Of a stretch of 64,000 nucleotides of DNA, positions 15,763 to 24,050 are shown piece by piece. Source of the DNA: Lichenicoccus sp963693035 (GTDB lineage Bacteria; Pseudomonadota; Alphaproteobacteria; Acetobacterales; Acetobacteraceae). Positions within the stretch are counted from its first letter, which is position 1. The number at the start of each line of letters is the position of its first letter. The translations under genes and the position numbers were made by a program. The stretch is from the NCBI GenBank assembly GCA_963693035.2, contig CAXMMQ010000006.1, positions 434,001-498,000 of the forward strand. The letters are read 5' to 3'. Below the pieces are notes generated by a model, which worked only from the letters and a program-made list of their open reading frames with translations, did not search any database and was not told where the DNA came from.

Positions 15763-16971
15763 ATGCAAGGGAACTCCGTCTTGTCCCAGCCCCCCGGCTC
15801 CCCGTACGCAGCCGACGCCGCCGATGTGCTGTGGTTCCTCCCGACCCACGGCGATGGCCGCTACCTGGGCTCGCAGACGGGTGCCCGCCATGTCACGCTG
15901 AGCTACCTGAGCCAGATCGCGCAGGCCGCCGACGATCTTGGCTATTTCGGCATGCTGCTGCCGACCGGGAAGTCCTGCGAGGATAGCTGGGTGGTGGCGT
16001 CGGCGATGATCCCGCTGACCAAGCGGGTGCGCTTCCTGGTCGCGGTGCGGCCGGGGCTGTCGGAGCCGTCGATGACCGCCCGCATGGCGGCGACCTTCGA
16101 CCGCCTTTCGGGCGGGCGGCTGCTGGTCAACGTAGTGACCGGCGGCGATCCGACGGAGCTGCAGGGCGACGGCGTGTTCCTCGACCACACTGCCCGCTAC
16201 GAGGCCACCGACGAGTACCTGACTGTCTGGCGTCGGATGCTGTCGGGCGAGACCGTGCAGTTCGAGGGAAAGCACCTGAGCAGCAAGGGCGGCAAATTGC
16301 TGTATCCGCCGGTGCAGGCGCCGCATCCGCCGCTGTACTTCGGCGGCTCCTCGGAAATCGGCCAGCGCGTCGCCGCCGACCATGTCGATGTCTATCTGAC
16401 CTGGGGCGAACCGCCGGCGGCCGTGGGCGAGAAGATCGAACAGGTCCGGCGCCTCGCCGCCGAGCGCGGCCGCACCCTGTCGTTCGGCATCCGGCTGCAT
16501 GTGATCGTGCGCGAGACCGAGCAGGAGGCCTGGGACGAGGCCACCCGGCTGATCAGCCATGTCAGCGACGAGGACATCGCGAAGGCCCAGAAGGCGTTCG
16601 GGGGCTTCGACAGCGTCGGCCAGACACGCATGGCGAAGCTGCATGGCGGCTCGCGGGACAATCTCGTTGTCAGTCCCAACCTGTGGGCCGGCGTCGGGCT
16701 GGTGCGTGGCGGCGCCGGCACCGCTCTGGTGGGATCACCCAAGCAGATCGCCGACCGCATGAAGGAATACATGCAGCTCGGCATCGACCGCTTCATCCTC
16801 TCGGGCTATCCGCACCTCGAGGAATGCTACCGCTTCGCCGAACTGGTGTTCCCGCTGCTGCCGCTGAAGGCCACTACCGGCATCGATCGCGGCGTCGCCC
16901 GGAATGCCGGACCATTCGGCGAGGTCATCGCCAATGTCGCGGCACCCTCGCACCGGGTGGCGGCGAGCTAG
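15763..16971 (+). CDS. ssuD: FMNH2-dependent alkanesulfonate monooxygenase
   Basis: Luciferase-like flavin monooxygenase that splits alkanesulfonates to sulfite and aldehyde, using reduced FMN from a separate reductase. The protein is about 402 residues (family about 380). Seen are LWFLPTHGDGRYLG near the start, GYFGMLLPTGKSCEDSW, FLVAVRPGLSEPS, GRLLVNVVTGGDP and the C-terminal IDRFILSGYPHLEECYRFAE. The ATG at 15763 has no clear ribosome site. A TTG at 15781 with AAGGGA 8 bases ahead is a real alternative. No ssuE reductase gene is nearby. Confidence 0.92.
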   Translation: MQGNSVLSQPPGSPYAADAADVLWFLPTHGDGRYLGSQTGARHVTLSYLSQIAQAADDLGYFGMLLPTGKSCEDSWVVASAMIPLTKRVRFLVAVRPGLSEPSMTARMAATFDRLSGGRLLVNVVTGGDPTELQGDGVFLDHTARYEATDEYLTVWRRMLSGETVQFEGKHLSSKGGKLLYPPVQAPHPPLYFGGSSEIGQRVAADHVDVYLTWGEPPAAVGEKIEQVRRLAAERGRTLSFGIRLHVIVRETEQEAWDEATRLISHVSDEDIAKAQKAFGGFDSVGQTRMAKLHGGSRDNLVVSPNLWAGVGLVRGGAGTALVGSPKQIADRMKEYMQLGIDRFILSGYPHLEECYRFAELVFPLLPLKATTGIDRGVARNAGPFGEVIANVAAPSHRVAAS

Positions 16972-16978
16972 CGGACGG

Positions 16979-17209
16979 TCAGTCCGCGAGCTTGCGCGCC
17001 TCGTCGGGCAGCATGATCGGGATGCCGTCGCGGATCGGGTAGGCGAGCCCGGCCTTGCGGCTGATCAACTCGCCGGCGTCTCGGTCATAGGTCAGCTCGG
17101 TCTTGGTCACCGGGCAGACCAGGATCTCCAGCAGCCTCGGATCGACCGGCGCGGGGCGCGCGACCTGGACAGGATCGGTCACTTCATCCGGCATAGCTTG
17201 CTGATCCAT
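16979..17209 (-). CDS. Trm112 family zinc-ribbon-like protein
   Basis: A 76-residue UPF0434/Trm112 protein. The core is DPRLLEILVCPVTKTELTYD, LISRKAGLAYPIRDGIPIMLPDEA. In eukaryotes and archaea Trm112 activates methyltransferases; the bacterial role is not settled. Only one cysteine remains of the metal-binding set (CPVTKTEL), as in many bacterial members. It ends the thioredoxin-TPR, Lon-N, Trm112 gene set, 34 bases after the Lon-N stop. A second ATG at 17194 is possible. Confidence 0.88.
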   Translation of the reverse strand: MDQQAMPDEVTDPVQVARPAPVDPRLLEILVCPVTKTELTYDRDAGELISRKAGLAYPIRDGIPIMLPDEARKLAD

Positions 17210-17243
17210 TGCTCTGGGTCTTGTGCCGTAGGTCTGTGACCCA

Positions 17244-17996
17244 TCACACAGGGTGCGGCTTGTGGCCGCGATCCGTCTCGTGCCCCGCCATCTCCAACAA
17301 CGCCTGCAAGGTCGCGGCCCGCTCCGGCAGGGCGACCGCCTCGAGCAGCGCCTGCTTCTCCGGGGGCGGAAATGGACAGATCATGCTCAGGGTGGTGATG
17401 AGGGTCTCGTCATCCATCTGCTCGATCGCCTCCCAGCGCGCCTCGAAGCCGCGCAGGGTGAAATACTGGCGCAGCGACTGCAGCAACTGGTCGCGATCGA
17501 ACTCGAACGGCCCGGGCTCGACCAGGTCGGCCGCGAACGGGCGGAAATCCGGGCGCACCTGCCGGTAGCCGTTGCGGACATCGACCTCCTGCCAGACCCG
17601 GAAGCGGGCGATGCCGAGCAGGCTGATCGAGAAGGCGCCATCCTCGCGCTCCGCGAACGAGGTCAGGCGTCCGACGCAACCGACCCGGTACAAGGCCGGT
17701 GGCCGCTCGAGACCTGCGATCGAAGCGCCGGCGGAGGTCGCGGGCGGATCCTCGTCGTCGTCATCGTCGATCTCGAAGCTGACGCCCTGCGGCTGGATCA
17801 TGCCGATCAGCCGGCGCTCGCGCAGGGCATCGTCCACCATCGCGACGTAGCGCGGCTCGAAGATGTTCAACGGCAGCCGGCCGCGCGGCAACAGCAGCGC
17901 GCCGGCGAGCGGGAACACCGCAAGCTCGCCCTCGAGGTCAGCCAGGCCGATCTCGGCGAGGCGTGGCAGCCTGCGGCGGCCGGATGCCTGGGCCAT
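17244..17996 (-). CDS. LON peptidase substrate-binding domain protein
   Basis: A 250-residue stand-alone Lon N-terminal domain protein, without ATPase or protease domains. Typical sequence is LAVFPLAGALLLPRGRLPLNIFEPRYVAMVDDAL, followed by GCVGRLTSFAEREDG. Such proteins are thought to bind unfolded substrates, but the function is not established. It begins 5 bases after the stop of the thioredoxin-TPR gene, a chaperone-like pairing. Confidence 0.92.
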   Translation of the reverse strand: MAQASGRRRLPRLAEIGLADLEGELAVFPLAGALLLPRGRLPLNIFEPRYVAMVDDALRERRLIGMIQPQGVSFEIDDDDDEDPPATSAGASIAGLERPPALYRVGCVGRLTSFAEREDGAFSISLLGIARFRVWQEVDVRNGYRQVRPDFRPFAADLVEPGPFEFDRDQLLQSLRQYFTLRGFEARWEAIEQMDDETLITTLSMICPFPPPEKQALLEAVALPERAATLQALLEMAGHETDRGHKPHPV

Positions 17997-18001
17997 CTGC
18001 G

Positions 18002-19051
18002 CTAGCTGAACAGCAGCGCAGACATGCGGCGCCGCGAGCTCAGGGTGACCGGATCATCGAAACCCCAGGCCTCGAAGAACCGGATCAGTTGCAGCCGCGC
18101 GGCGCCCTCGTTCCAGTTCCGGTCGCGCCGCATGATCTCGAGCAGGGCGTCGGCTGCTTCCTGGCGCTGCCCGGCGCCGTTCAGGCCGGTCGCCAGTTCG
18201 TACCGCGCGGCATGGTCGTCGGCATCGGCCAGCACACGCCGCCGGACCCCGTCGAGGCCATCCGCCGCGCGACGGCCTTCGGCGGCAAGCGCAATGGCGC
18301 TGCGGGCTCCGGTGATCTCGGCATGGTTCGCGACCTTGGGGGGCACCTGCTCGAGCACCGCCAGCGCCTGCTCCTCGTCGCCCATCGCCAGCAGCGCGCG
18401 GGCCAGGCCGCCCCATGCCTCGGGGCTCTCGGGCTCCTGCTCCAGGGTCGCGCTGAACAGCGACGCGGCTTCCTCGGCCTCGCCGGCCTCCAGTGCCGCG
18501 CGCGCCTCGCCGAGCGTATCGGCGGATGGCATGGTCCCGCCGGCGGCCTTCAGCAGCGCCTCGACGAAGCGCTTGATCTCGCTCTCCGGCAGGGCGCCCT
18601 GGAACAGGTCCAGGATCTGGCCCTGCCAGAACGCTGCCACCGTCGGCACCGATTGAAGCGGCAGGCCGACCTGGGTGAGTTGCTGCACGAGGGCGCGGTT
18701 CTGGTCGATGTCGATCTTGACCAGCTTGATGCGACCGCCGGCGGCGCGGGTGACCTTCTCCAGCGCCGGGGTGAGCTGCTTGCAGGGCCCGCACCAGGTC
18801 GCCCAGAAATCGACGAGCACGGGGACCGAGCGGGAGGCCTCGATGACCTCGGCCATGAAGCTGTTCTGGTCGCCATCGACGATCATGGCCTCGATGGAGC
18901 CCGCGGCCGGTCTCCCGCCCGCCGGTGCGCCCCGGCCGATGATCTCCGGGTCCGGCGCGCCACGCGGAGCGGCGCCCTGGGCGGGTGCCGGACGACGCGC
19001 GGGAGCGGTTCCGCCTGGAGCAGCCTTGTTCTGGCCGATGATGTAATCCAT
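18002..19051 (-). CDS. CnoX/YbbN-type thioredoxin with TPR tail
   Basis: A 349-residue thioredoxin-TPR protein. A proline/alanine-rich N-terminal linker of about 50 residues precedes the thioredoxin domain with FWATWCGPCKQL near residue 80 and VPTVAAFW. The C-terminal half has TPR-like helices (ALEAGEAEEAASLFSATLEQ, ARALLAMGDEEQALAVLEQV). The family acts as a chaperedoxin that protects and delivers clients to GroEL or DnaK. Here the active site is the full CGPC, so it could also be an oxidoreductase. It leads the operon with Lon-N and Trm112. Confidence 0.9.
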   Translation of the reverse strand: MDYIIGQNKAAPGGTAPARRPAPAQGAAPRGAPDPEIIGRGAPAGGRPAAGSIEAMIVDGDQNSFMAEVIEASRSVPVLVDFWATWCGPCKQLTPALEKVTRAAGGRIKLVKIDIDQNRALVQQLTQVGLPLQSVPTVAAFWQGQILDLFQGALPESEIKRFVEALLKAAGGTMPSADTLGEARAALEAGEAEEAASLFSATLEQEPESPEAWGGLARALLAMGDEEQALAVLEQVPPKVANHAEITGARSAIALAAEGRRAADGLDGVRRRVLADADDHAARYELATGLNGAGQRQEAADALLEIMRRDRNWNEGAARLQLIRFFEAWGFDDPVTLSSRRRMSALLFS

Positions 19052-19211
19052 GGGCACAACCGATCCTGGTCTGACTGCGATCGCTTCGAGAACGCGCCTT
19101 AAGATTGGCCTGCGCCGGCCGTCCCGCAAGCGTCTTTGCCGCCCGATTTTCCGGCAGGCTGCCTCTTGCGCCTGTCCCCTGGACGGCATAAAAGCCCGCA
19201 CCGTTCGGAGC

Positions 19212-19286
19212 GCGGGCGTAGCTCAGGGGTAGAGCACAACCTTGCCAAGGTTGGGGTCGAGGGTTCGAATCCCTTCGCCCGCTCCA
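19212..19286 (+). tRNA. tRNA-Gly(GCC)
   Basis: A 75-base tRNA with encoded CCA. The acceptor GCGGGCG pairs with CGCCCGC, the D stem is GCTC/GAGC, the anticodon stem is CAACC/GGTTG with loop TTGCCAA (anticodon GCC) and the T loop is TTCGAAT. The discriminator is T. An integrase remnant lies about 250 bases beyond its 3' end. Confidence 0.97.
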
Positions 19287-19538
19287 GATTCATCCCGGTT
19301 GCCGTTTCGCCCTTCACGGCACGACCTGGCGCTTATGCTCCGCAACCGTCCGCCAGGCAGCGTCTGCGAGCGCGGTCATGCAGCAATCCCGCAGTCTGCG
19401 CCGTTCGGGTCGACGGGGCTAGCGTCTTGTGGCGCATTCCGCGATTGCGGGTCGGCCCACTCGACGCTGCCGAGGGGCGTAGCCGATCGCAATCCACGCC
19501 GCACGGACATCGCCTTGACCGAGCGCGACCGGCTCGGA
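19287..19538. other. Intergenic region 3' of tRNA-Gly, no gene seen
   Basis: About 250 bases between the tRNA and the integrase fragment. All longer open frames lack ribosome sites and run through the tRNA or the remnant. I saw no second copy of the tRNA 3' end (an attR candidate) here, no clear terminator and no intact gene. The sequence is best taken as leftover of a decayed insertion. Confidence 0.3.
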
Positions 19539-19683
19539 TTACGTTGGACGGGACTGTTGCACGGCGATCTGGCCTACGCCCAGCGCAGGGTTCTTGGCGA
19601 TGATCAGGAATGCCGTGGCGCCCGACGGCTTCACGCGCACTCCAAACCCCTCAAATCGATGTCGCGGGCGAATACCAGATGGT
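19539..19683 (-). pseudogene. Integrase N-terminal fragment next to tRNA-Gly
   Basis: On the minus strand the translation reads FARDIDLRG, then in the next frame FGVRVKPSGATAFLII, matching the start of the arm-type DNA-binding domain of P4-like tyrosine recombinases (pattern D-(V/L)KGFGLRVTPSG). One missing base after GGTTT breaks the frame. The rest of the integrase is absent, and the frame ends at the stop at 19539. Integrases of this type use tRNA genes as attachment sites, so its location just past tRNA-Gly supports an old integration event. The fragment is short, so the match is suggestive. Confidence 0.5.
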
Positions 19684-19757
19684 GACCGGGCGGCTCGGCC
19701 GGCCTGCCTTGCAGTGTCCCGTCCCGCTCCCTCCACTGTAACGCTCAAGTGACAGTG

Positions 19758-19787
19758 TTGCCACGCGACTTCTCCGCCCCCTATGCT
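19758..19787 (+). promoter_or_regulatory. Candidate promoter of the sugar ABC operon
   Basis: TTGCCA at 19758-19763 and TATGCT at 19782-19787 with an 18-base spacer, 35 bases ahead of the ATPase start. It fits a sigma-70-type promoter by eye only. Confidence 0.35.
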
Positions 19788-19821
19788 GCCTACCAATAAG
19801 AAAAGCACAGGGAGGAAGTGG

Positions 19822-20595
19822 ATGGGCGCTGATCCCATAGTGCAGGCGGATCCGGACGAACTTCTGCGGCTGGTCAATATCGGCAAGGATTTCGGCGCGA
19901 TCCGGGCGCTGTCCAACTTCGCGCTGACCGTAAGGCCGGGTGATGTCGTCGGGTTGATGGGCGACAACGGCGCGGGCAAGTCCACCCTGGTCAAGATCAT
20001 CGCCGGCAACTTTCATCCGACCCATGGAATCATCCATTTCGACGGCCAGGAGCACCGGTTCGACCGGCCGCTCGATGCACGGTCGGTGGGCATCGAGGTC
20101 GTCTATCAGGACCTGGCGCTGGCCGATAACGTGACGGCGGCGGCGAACGTCTTCCTGGGCCGCGAGCTGGTGCGCCGGATCGGGCCGTTCTCGTTCCTGG
20201 ACCACAAGGCGATGAACACCCGCGCCCGCGCCCTGTTCGACGAGCTGCAATCGGAAACCCGTCCGCGCGATCTCGTCAAGCAGATGTCGGGTGGCCAACG
20301 CCAGGCGGTCGCCATCGCCCGCACCCGGCTGGCGAACGCCAAGCTCGTGCTGATGGACGAACCCACCGCGGCGATCTCGGTGCGCCAGGTCGCCCAGGTG
20401 CTCGACCTCATTCGCCGGCTGCGGGACTCCGGGATCGCCGTCATCCTGATCTCGCACCGCATGCCCGACGTCTTCTCGGTCTGCGACCGGGTCGTGGTAC
20501 TGCGGCGTGGCGAGAAGCGGGCCGATAAGCCGATCGTCCAGTCGAGCCCGGAAGAGGTCACCGCGCTGATCACCGGCGCCAAGGAATTTGCCTGA
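19822..20595 (+). CDS. Sugar ABC importer, ATP-binding protein
   Basis: A 257-residue single-domain ATPase of the CUT2 (FrcA-like) type. Walker A is GDNGAGKST, the signature is MSGGQRQAVAIAR, Walker B is KLVLMDEPTAA and the H-loop is LISHRM. Unlike RbsA it has only one nucleotide-binding domain, as in the Rhizobium fructose system FrcA. GGAGG sits 6 bases before the ATG, which decides this start over an upstream in-frame one. Its stop overlaps the permease start (TGATG). Confidence 0.93.
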   Translation: MGADPIVQADPDELLRLVNIGKDFGAIRALSNFALTVRPGDVVGLMGDNGAGKSTLVKIIAGNFHPTHGIIHFDGQEHRFDRPLDARSVGIEVVYQDLALADNVTAAANVFLGRELVRRIGPFSFLDHKAMNTRARALFDELQSETRPRDLVKQMSGGQRQAVAIARTRLANAKLVLMDEPTAAISVRQVAQVLDLIRRLRDSGIAVILISHRMPDVFSVCDRVVVLRRGEKRADKPIVQSSPEEVTALITGAKEFA

Positions 20596-21629
20596 TGTCG
20601 GAGGATGTCGGGCAGGCGGTGAACTTCGACAATATCGGCAGCGTGCGGTGGTATCGCCGCGGCGCGTTGGCGACGCAGACGGCCTATGTCGGCATCGCCT
20701 TCATCATTATCACCCTGCTCGTCGCGGTCTTCACGCACCGGTTCCTCTCATACGGAAACCTGCTGAATACCTCGAAGAACTTCAGCTATATCGGCATCGT
20801 GGCCCTCGGATCGACCCTGGTGATCATCACCGGCGGCATCGATCTCTCGGTGGGCTCGGTGATGGGCCTGGTGGCTGTCATGACCGCCATCCTGATGAAG
20901 GTGCTGTCGGGCACGATGCTCGCCGGCATTCCCTACGCCGTCATGATCGTGGCCGCGGCCGGCGGCATGGCGATCGCAGGCATCGTCGGGCTGATCAACG
21001 GCCTGCTGATCGCGAAGGTCAGGCTGTCGCCCTTCGTCACCACTTTGGGCATGCTCTCGATCTGCCGTGGCATGACCTACGTCATCACGCAGGGCCGCGG
21101 GCAGGCGCCGACCGGACCGTATGTCGACACGTTCTACTCTCTGTCCGACGGCAAGATGTTCGGCATACCGGTTTCGGTGGTCTATCTCGTGCTGCTCGCG
21201 GTGCTGATGGGCGTGGCACTCCGCCACACGCGCTGGGGGCGGTATGTCTTCGTGCTGGGTAACAACGAGCGGGCCGCGCAACTGACCGGGGTGGCGGTCT
21301 CGCGCGTCAAGATGTCGGTCTATGTGCTGTGCGCCCTGAGCGCCGGATTATCCGGGATCCTGATCACCGGCTGGCTGGGCTCGGCGCCGGCCAACCTTGC
21401 AACCGGATACGAGCTCAAGATCATCGCCGCGTCGGTGATCGGAGGTGCGGATCTGGCCGGCGGCGTCGGCGGCCCGGTGGGCGCGATCCTGGGCGCCGCC
21501 CTGATCGAGGTGATACGCAACGGGCTCGCGCTATTCGGCGCCGACACCTACTGGGAACAGACCTTCGTCGGCTCGATCATCATCCTGGCGGTCCTGGTCG
21601 ACAAGATCCGGACACGGCAGCCCGAATAA
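20595..21629 (+). CDS. Sugar ABC importer, permease
   Basis: A 344-residue inner-membrane permease of the CUT2 (RbsC/FrcC-like) family with about nine or ten hydrophobic segments. Family marks are ALGSTLVIITGGIDLSVGSV, LINGLLIAKVRLSPFVTTLG, ELKIIAASVIGGADLAGGVG and GAALIEVIRNGLALFG. It overlaps the ATPase by one base and is followed by the binding protein after 37 bases with a GGGGGA ribosome site. Order is ATPase-permease-binding protein. Confidence 0.94.
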   Translation: MSEDVGQAVNFDNIGSVRWYRRGALATQTAYVGIAFIIITLLVAVFTHRFLSYGNLLNTSKNFSYIGIVALGSTLVIITGGIDLSVGSVMGLVAVMTAILMKVLSGTMLAGIPYAVMIVAAAGGMAIAGIVGLINGLLIAKVRLSPFVTTLGMLSICRGMTYVITQGRGQAPTGPYVDTFYSLSDGKMFGIPVSVVYLVLLAVLMGVALRHTRWGRYVFVLGNNERAAQLTGVAVSRVKMSVYVLCALSAGLSGILITGWLGSAPANLATGYELKIIAASVIGGADLAGGVGGPVGAILGAALIEVIRNGLALFGADTYWEQTFVGSIIILAVLVDKIRTRQPE

Positions 21630-21666
21630 AACCCGACAAAGAAAACATCAACTGGGGGACTTCCAA

Positions 21667-22611
21667 ATGAAAACGCTGCTTCTCGGAACTGTTGCCGCCG
21701 TCTCGATGATGGCGACCGCGCACGCCGCGGACGCCTACAAGTTCGCCCTGATCCCGAAGGGAATGGACAATCCGTATTTCGACCTCTCGCGCAACGGCTG
21801 CATGGCGGAGGCCAAGAAGCTCGGCGACGTCACCTGCATCTACAAGGGCCCGGCGACGCACGAGCCCGCGACCGAGGTCCAGATCATGCAGGACTTCGTC
21901 ACCCAGGGCGTCGATGGCATTGCCGTCTCGGTCGCGGACGCGGATTCCGTGATCCGCGTCATCAAGCAGGCGCGTGACGCCGGCATCCCGGTGATCACGT
22001 TCGACGCCGATGCCGACAAGTCGGAACGCCAGGCCTATGTCGGCACCGACAACAAGGAGATGGGCCGCGAGCTTGGCCGCCAGCTCATCAAGCTGCATCC
22101 GCAGCCCAGCACCTTCGCTACCCAGTCGGGCGGCCCGGCTGCCGCCAACCTCAATGACCGCCTCGCCGGGCTATACGAGGTCCTGAAGGGCGCGGGCTGG
22201 AAAGAGGTGAAGGGCTCGCCCTCCTTCTGCAATGACGACGCCGCCCTGGCGGACCAGCAGCTTTCGGACTTCGCCACCGCCAATCCGGATATCGGCGCCA
22301 TCATCCCGGTCGGCGGCTGGGCGCTGTTCGCACCAAAAGCCTACAAGGCGTTCATCGATTCCAACATGGACCGCGTCAAGGCCGGCAAGTTCCCGCTGGT
22401 CATGGCCGATACCCTGCCGGTCGAGCTCCAGTTGCTGAAGGACGGCTACGTCCAGACGCTGGTCGGCCAGCGCCCCGCCGAAATGGGCCAGAAGGCGATG
22501 GACATCCTGCTGGCCCTGAAGAAGGGCGAGAAGGTGGCACCCGTCAACATGGTCGGCCTCGATGTGGTCACCAAGGCCAATGTCGACAGCTTCCTGTCCA
22601 CGTCGCAATAA
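21667..22611 (+). CDS. Sugar ABC importer, periplasmic binding protein
   Basis: A 314-residue periplasmic-binding protein of the RbsB/FrcB type. A signal peptide ends around AHAADA (residue 20). The binding fold shows FALIPKGMDNPYFDLSRNGC, GIAVSVADADSVIRVI, GIPVITFDADADKS and YVGTDNKEMG. The sugar cannot be assigned; NPYF and DADAD are ribose/fructose-like. It is the last gene of the importer operon and converges on the YciI gene with only two bases between stops. Confidence 0.93.
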   Translation: MKTLLLGTVAAVSMMATAHAADAYKFALIPKGMDNPYFDLSRNGCMAEAKKLGDVTCIYKGPATHEPATEVQIMQDFVTQGVDGIAVSVADADSVIRVIKQARDAGIPVITFDADADKSERQAYVGTDNKEMGRELGRQLIKLHPQPSTFATQSGGPAAANLNDRLAGLYEVLKGAGWKEVKGSPSFCNDDAALADQQLSDFATANPDIGAIIPVGGWALFAPKAYKAFIDSNMDRVKAGKFPLVMADTLPVELQLLKDGYVQTLVGQRPAEMGQKAMDILLALKKGEKVAPVNMVGLDVVTKANVDSFLSTSQ

Positions 22612-22613
22612 GA

Positions 22614-22931
22614 TCAGACATCGAGACCCGACAGATGCCCGCTTGAGACCGCGGCAAAGGCGCCGAAGAGCGGGTCCCACTCGATGACGGTGAGCGTCTC
22701 GATCAGGCCCTCGATCGCGAACGGTTCGCGGTCCACCAGCGTCTGCATCGCGGCGCGATCGGGCGCTGTGAAGATCAGGAACCCGGAGCGAAGCTGCTTG
22801 CGCTTGAGCGGTCCGGAGGCGAGCAGCCGTCCGGTCGCCACGAGGTCGCGCAGGTAGCGGACACGCGCCGCGAGGTGCCGGTTCCGGCCGTCGCCATCGG
22901 GGTGCGCCATCGTGACGATGAAAAAGCGCAT
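22614..22931 (-). CDS. YciI family protein
   Basis: A 105-residue single-domain protein of the YciI fold (dimeric alpha-beta, related to muconolactone isomerase and ABM). It has the conserved His in RNRHLAARVRYLRDL and SGPLKRKQLRSGFLIF. The usual Asp in PF pattern is seen as REPFAIEGL. Function of the family is mostly unknown. It stands alone on the minus strand, convergent with the sugar importer. Confidence 0.85.
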   Translation of the reverse strand: MRFFIVTMAHPDGDGRNRHLAARVRYLRDLVATGRLLASGPLKRKQLRSGFLIFTAPDRAAMQTLVDREPFAIEGLIETLTVIEWDPLFGAFAAVSSGHLSGLDV

Positions 22932-23055
22932 CGGTCCCTGCTCCAGGATGCACGCTCTCGGGCGCCTTCCGGCTTAAGATCGCCGCTCGCGATCTGGTGG
23001 ATAAGCCACCCGCTGCTGGGAGGATTTCCAACTCCGGTTAAGAACCCCGAACGGC

Positions 23056-24015
23056 TCAGAAGACGGCGTGATCGCCGCGTTCGGGCGCCGGCGCGCCGGC
23101 CATGAGCGTTGCGTAGAACCCGGCCAATGTCTCACTCCCGGTCGAGGGCGTGGCGGCCGCGTCGTAGTGCCCATCGGAATTCAGAACCAGCATCGACTCG
23201 GTCGCGTAGTAGCGTCCGATCCGCGCCAGCTCCGCCTTGTCCGCCAGCGCCGGCAGCAGGCGTCCTGCGACGCCGAGGCCGCGGATGATCACGTCGAGCA
23301 GAGCCACCGGCACCTGCCGGAACCGCGGCTCGCGGGCCGCCAGCGCGAACAGCAGCGCGCCCTGCTCGCGCGGGGTGATCGCCGCTCCGGGTCCGCCGAT
23401 CGGCAGCACACGGTTCCAGCGGCGATCATCGTCGAGACAGTCGGCGAGATAGGACGCGACATCGCCGTCGCTGATCGGCTTGCATGCGGTGAGTGCGCCG
23501 TCCCCGAACAGCAGGAACGGCCGGCCACGGCGGACGCGCTCGACCTGGCCCGACAGCGACTTGAAGAACGCGGTCGGCCGGACGATCGACCAGGTCAGGC
23601 CGGACGCCATCAAGGTCGCCTCGAACGCCAGCTTGGCCTGCTGGAACGCCAGCAGCGGCTTCTGCACGCAGATTGCCGACAGCAGCACGAACTGCCCGAC
23701 GCCGGCGTTCCGCGCCGCTTGCAGCATATCGACATGCGCCTGGTGATCGACCGCCCAGGCATCCCGAGGCGTTCCGGTGCGCGACGCCATGCAGGAGACC
23801 ACCGCGTCGAAGCGTTCAGCACGGAAACCGTCCCTGGCGATCATGGCAGGCCCCGAGAGGTCGACGATGCGGACCTCGGCGCCATCGACCATGCGCAGGC
23901 CGCCTGGACGCGGCCGTACGAAGCACACCACCTCGTGCCCGCGCAGCAGCAGTGCCCGCGCGGTCGCCTTGCCGATGGTGCCGGTGGCGCCGAGCAGGCA
24001 GACCCGGACCGGCAT
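23056..24015 (-). CDS. bciA: Divinyl chlorophyllide a 8-vinyl-reductase (BciA-like)
   Basis: NAD(P)H-dependent atypical short-chain reductase. The 319-residue protein opens with the Rossmann loop CLLGATGTIGKATARALLLRGH and has VLLSAICVQKPLLAFQQAKLAFE, SIVRPTAFFKSLSGQVERV, and the C-terminal YYATESMLVLNSDG and TPSTGSETLAGFY, all typical of BciA/DVR. That enzyme reduces the 8-vinyl group in bacteriochlorophyll and chlorophyll synthesis. Sited 36 bases downstream of hemA on the same strand, which suggests joint expression of a tetrapyrrole pair. A general NAD(P)-binding epimerase is the alternative. Confidence 0.82.
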   Translation of the reverse strand: MPVRVCLLGATGTIGKATARALLLRGHEVVCFVRPRPGGLRMVDGAEVRIVDLSGPAMIARDGFRAERFDAVVSCMASRTGTPRDAWAVDHQAHVDMLQAARNAGVGQFVLLSAICVQKPLLAFQQAKLAFEATLMASGLTWSIVRPTAFFKSLSGQVERVRRGRPFLLFGDGALTACKPISDGDVASYLADCLDDDRRWNRVLPIGGPGAAITPREQGALLFALAAREPRFRQVPVALLDVIIRGLGVAGRLLPALADKAELARIGRYYATESMLVLNSDGHYDAAATPSTGSETLAGFYATLMAGAPAPERGDHAVF

Positions 24016-24050
24016 GCTGCGCCCCAACTCGAGACTCTGGTTCCGTGCGG

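Noticed and set aside
19242..19685. Plus-strand frame starting inside tRNA-Gly
   Set aside because: It begins within the tRNA and is antisense to the integrase remnant, with no ribosome site.
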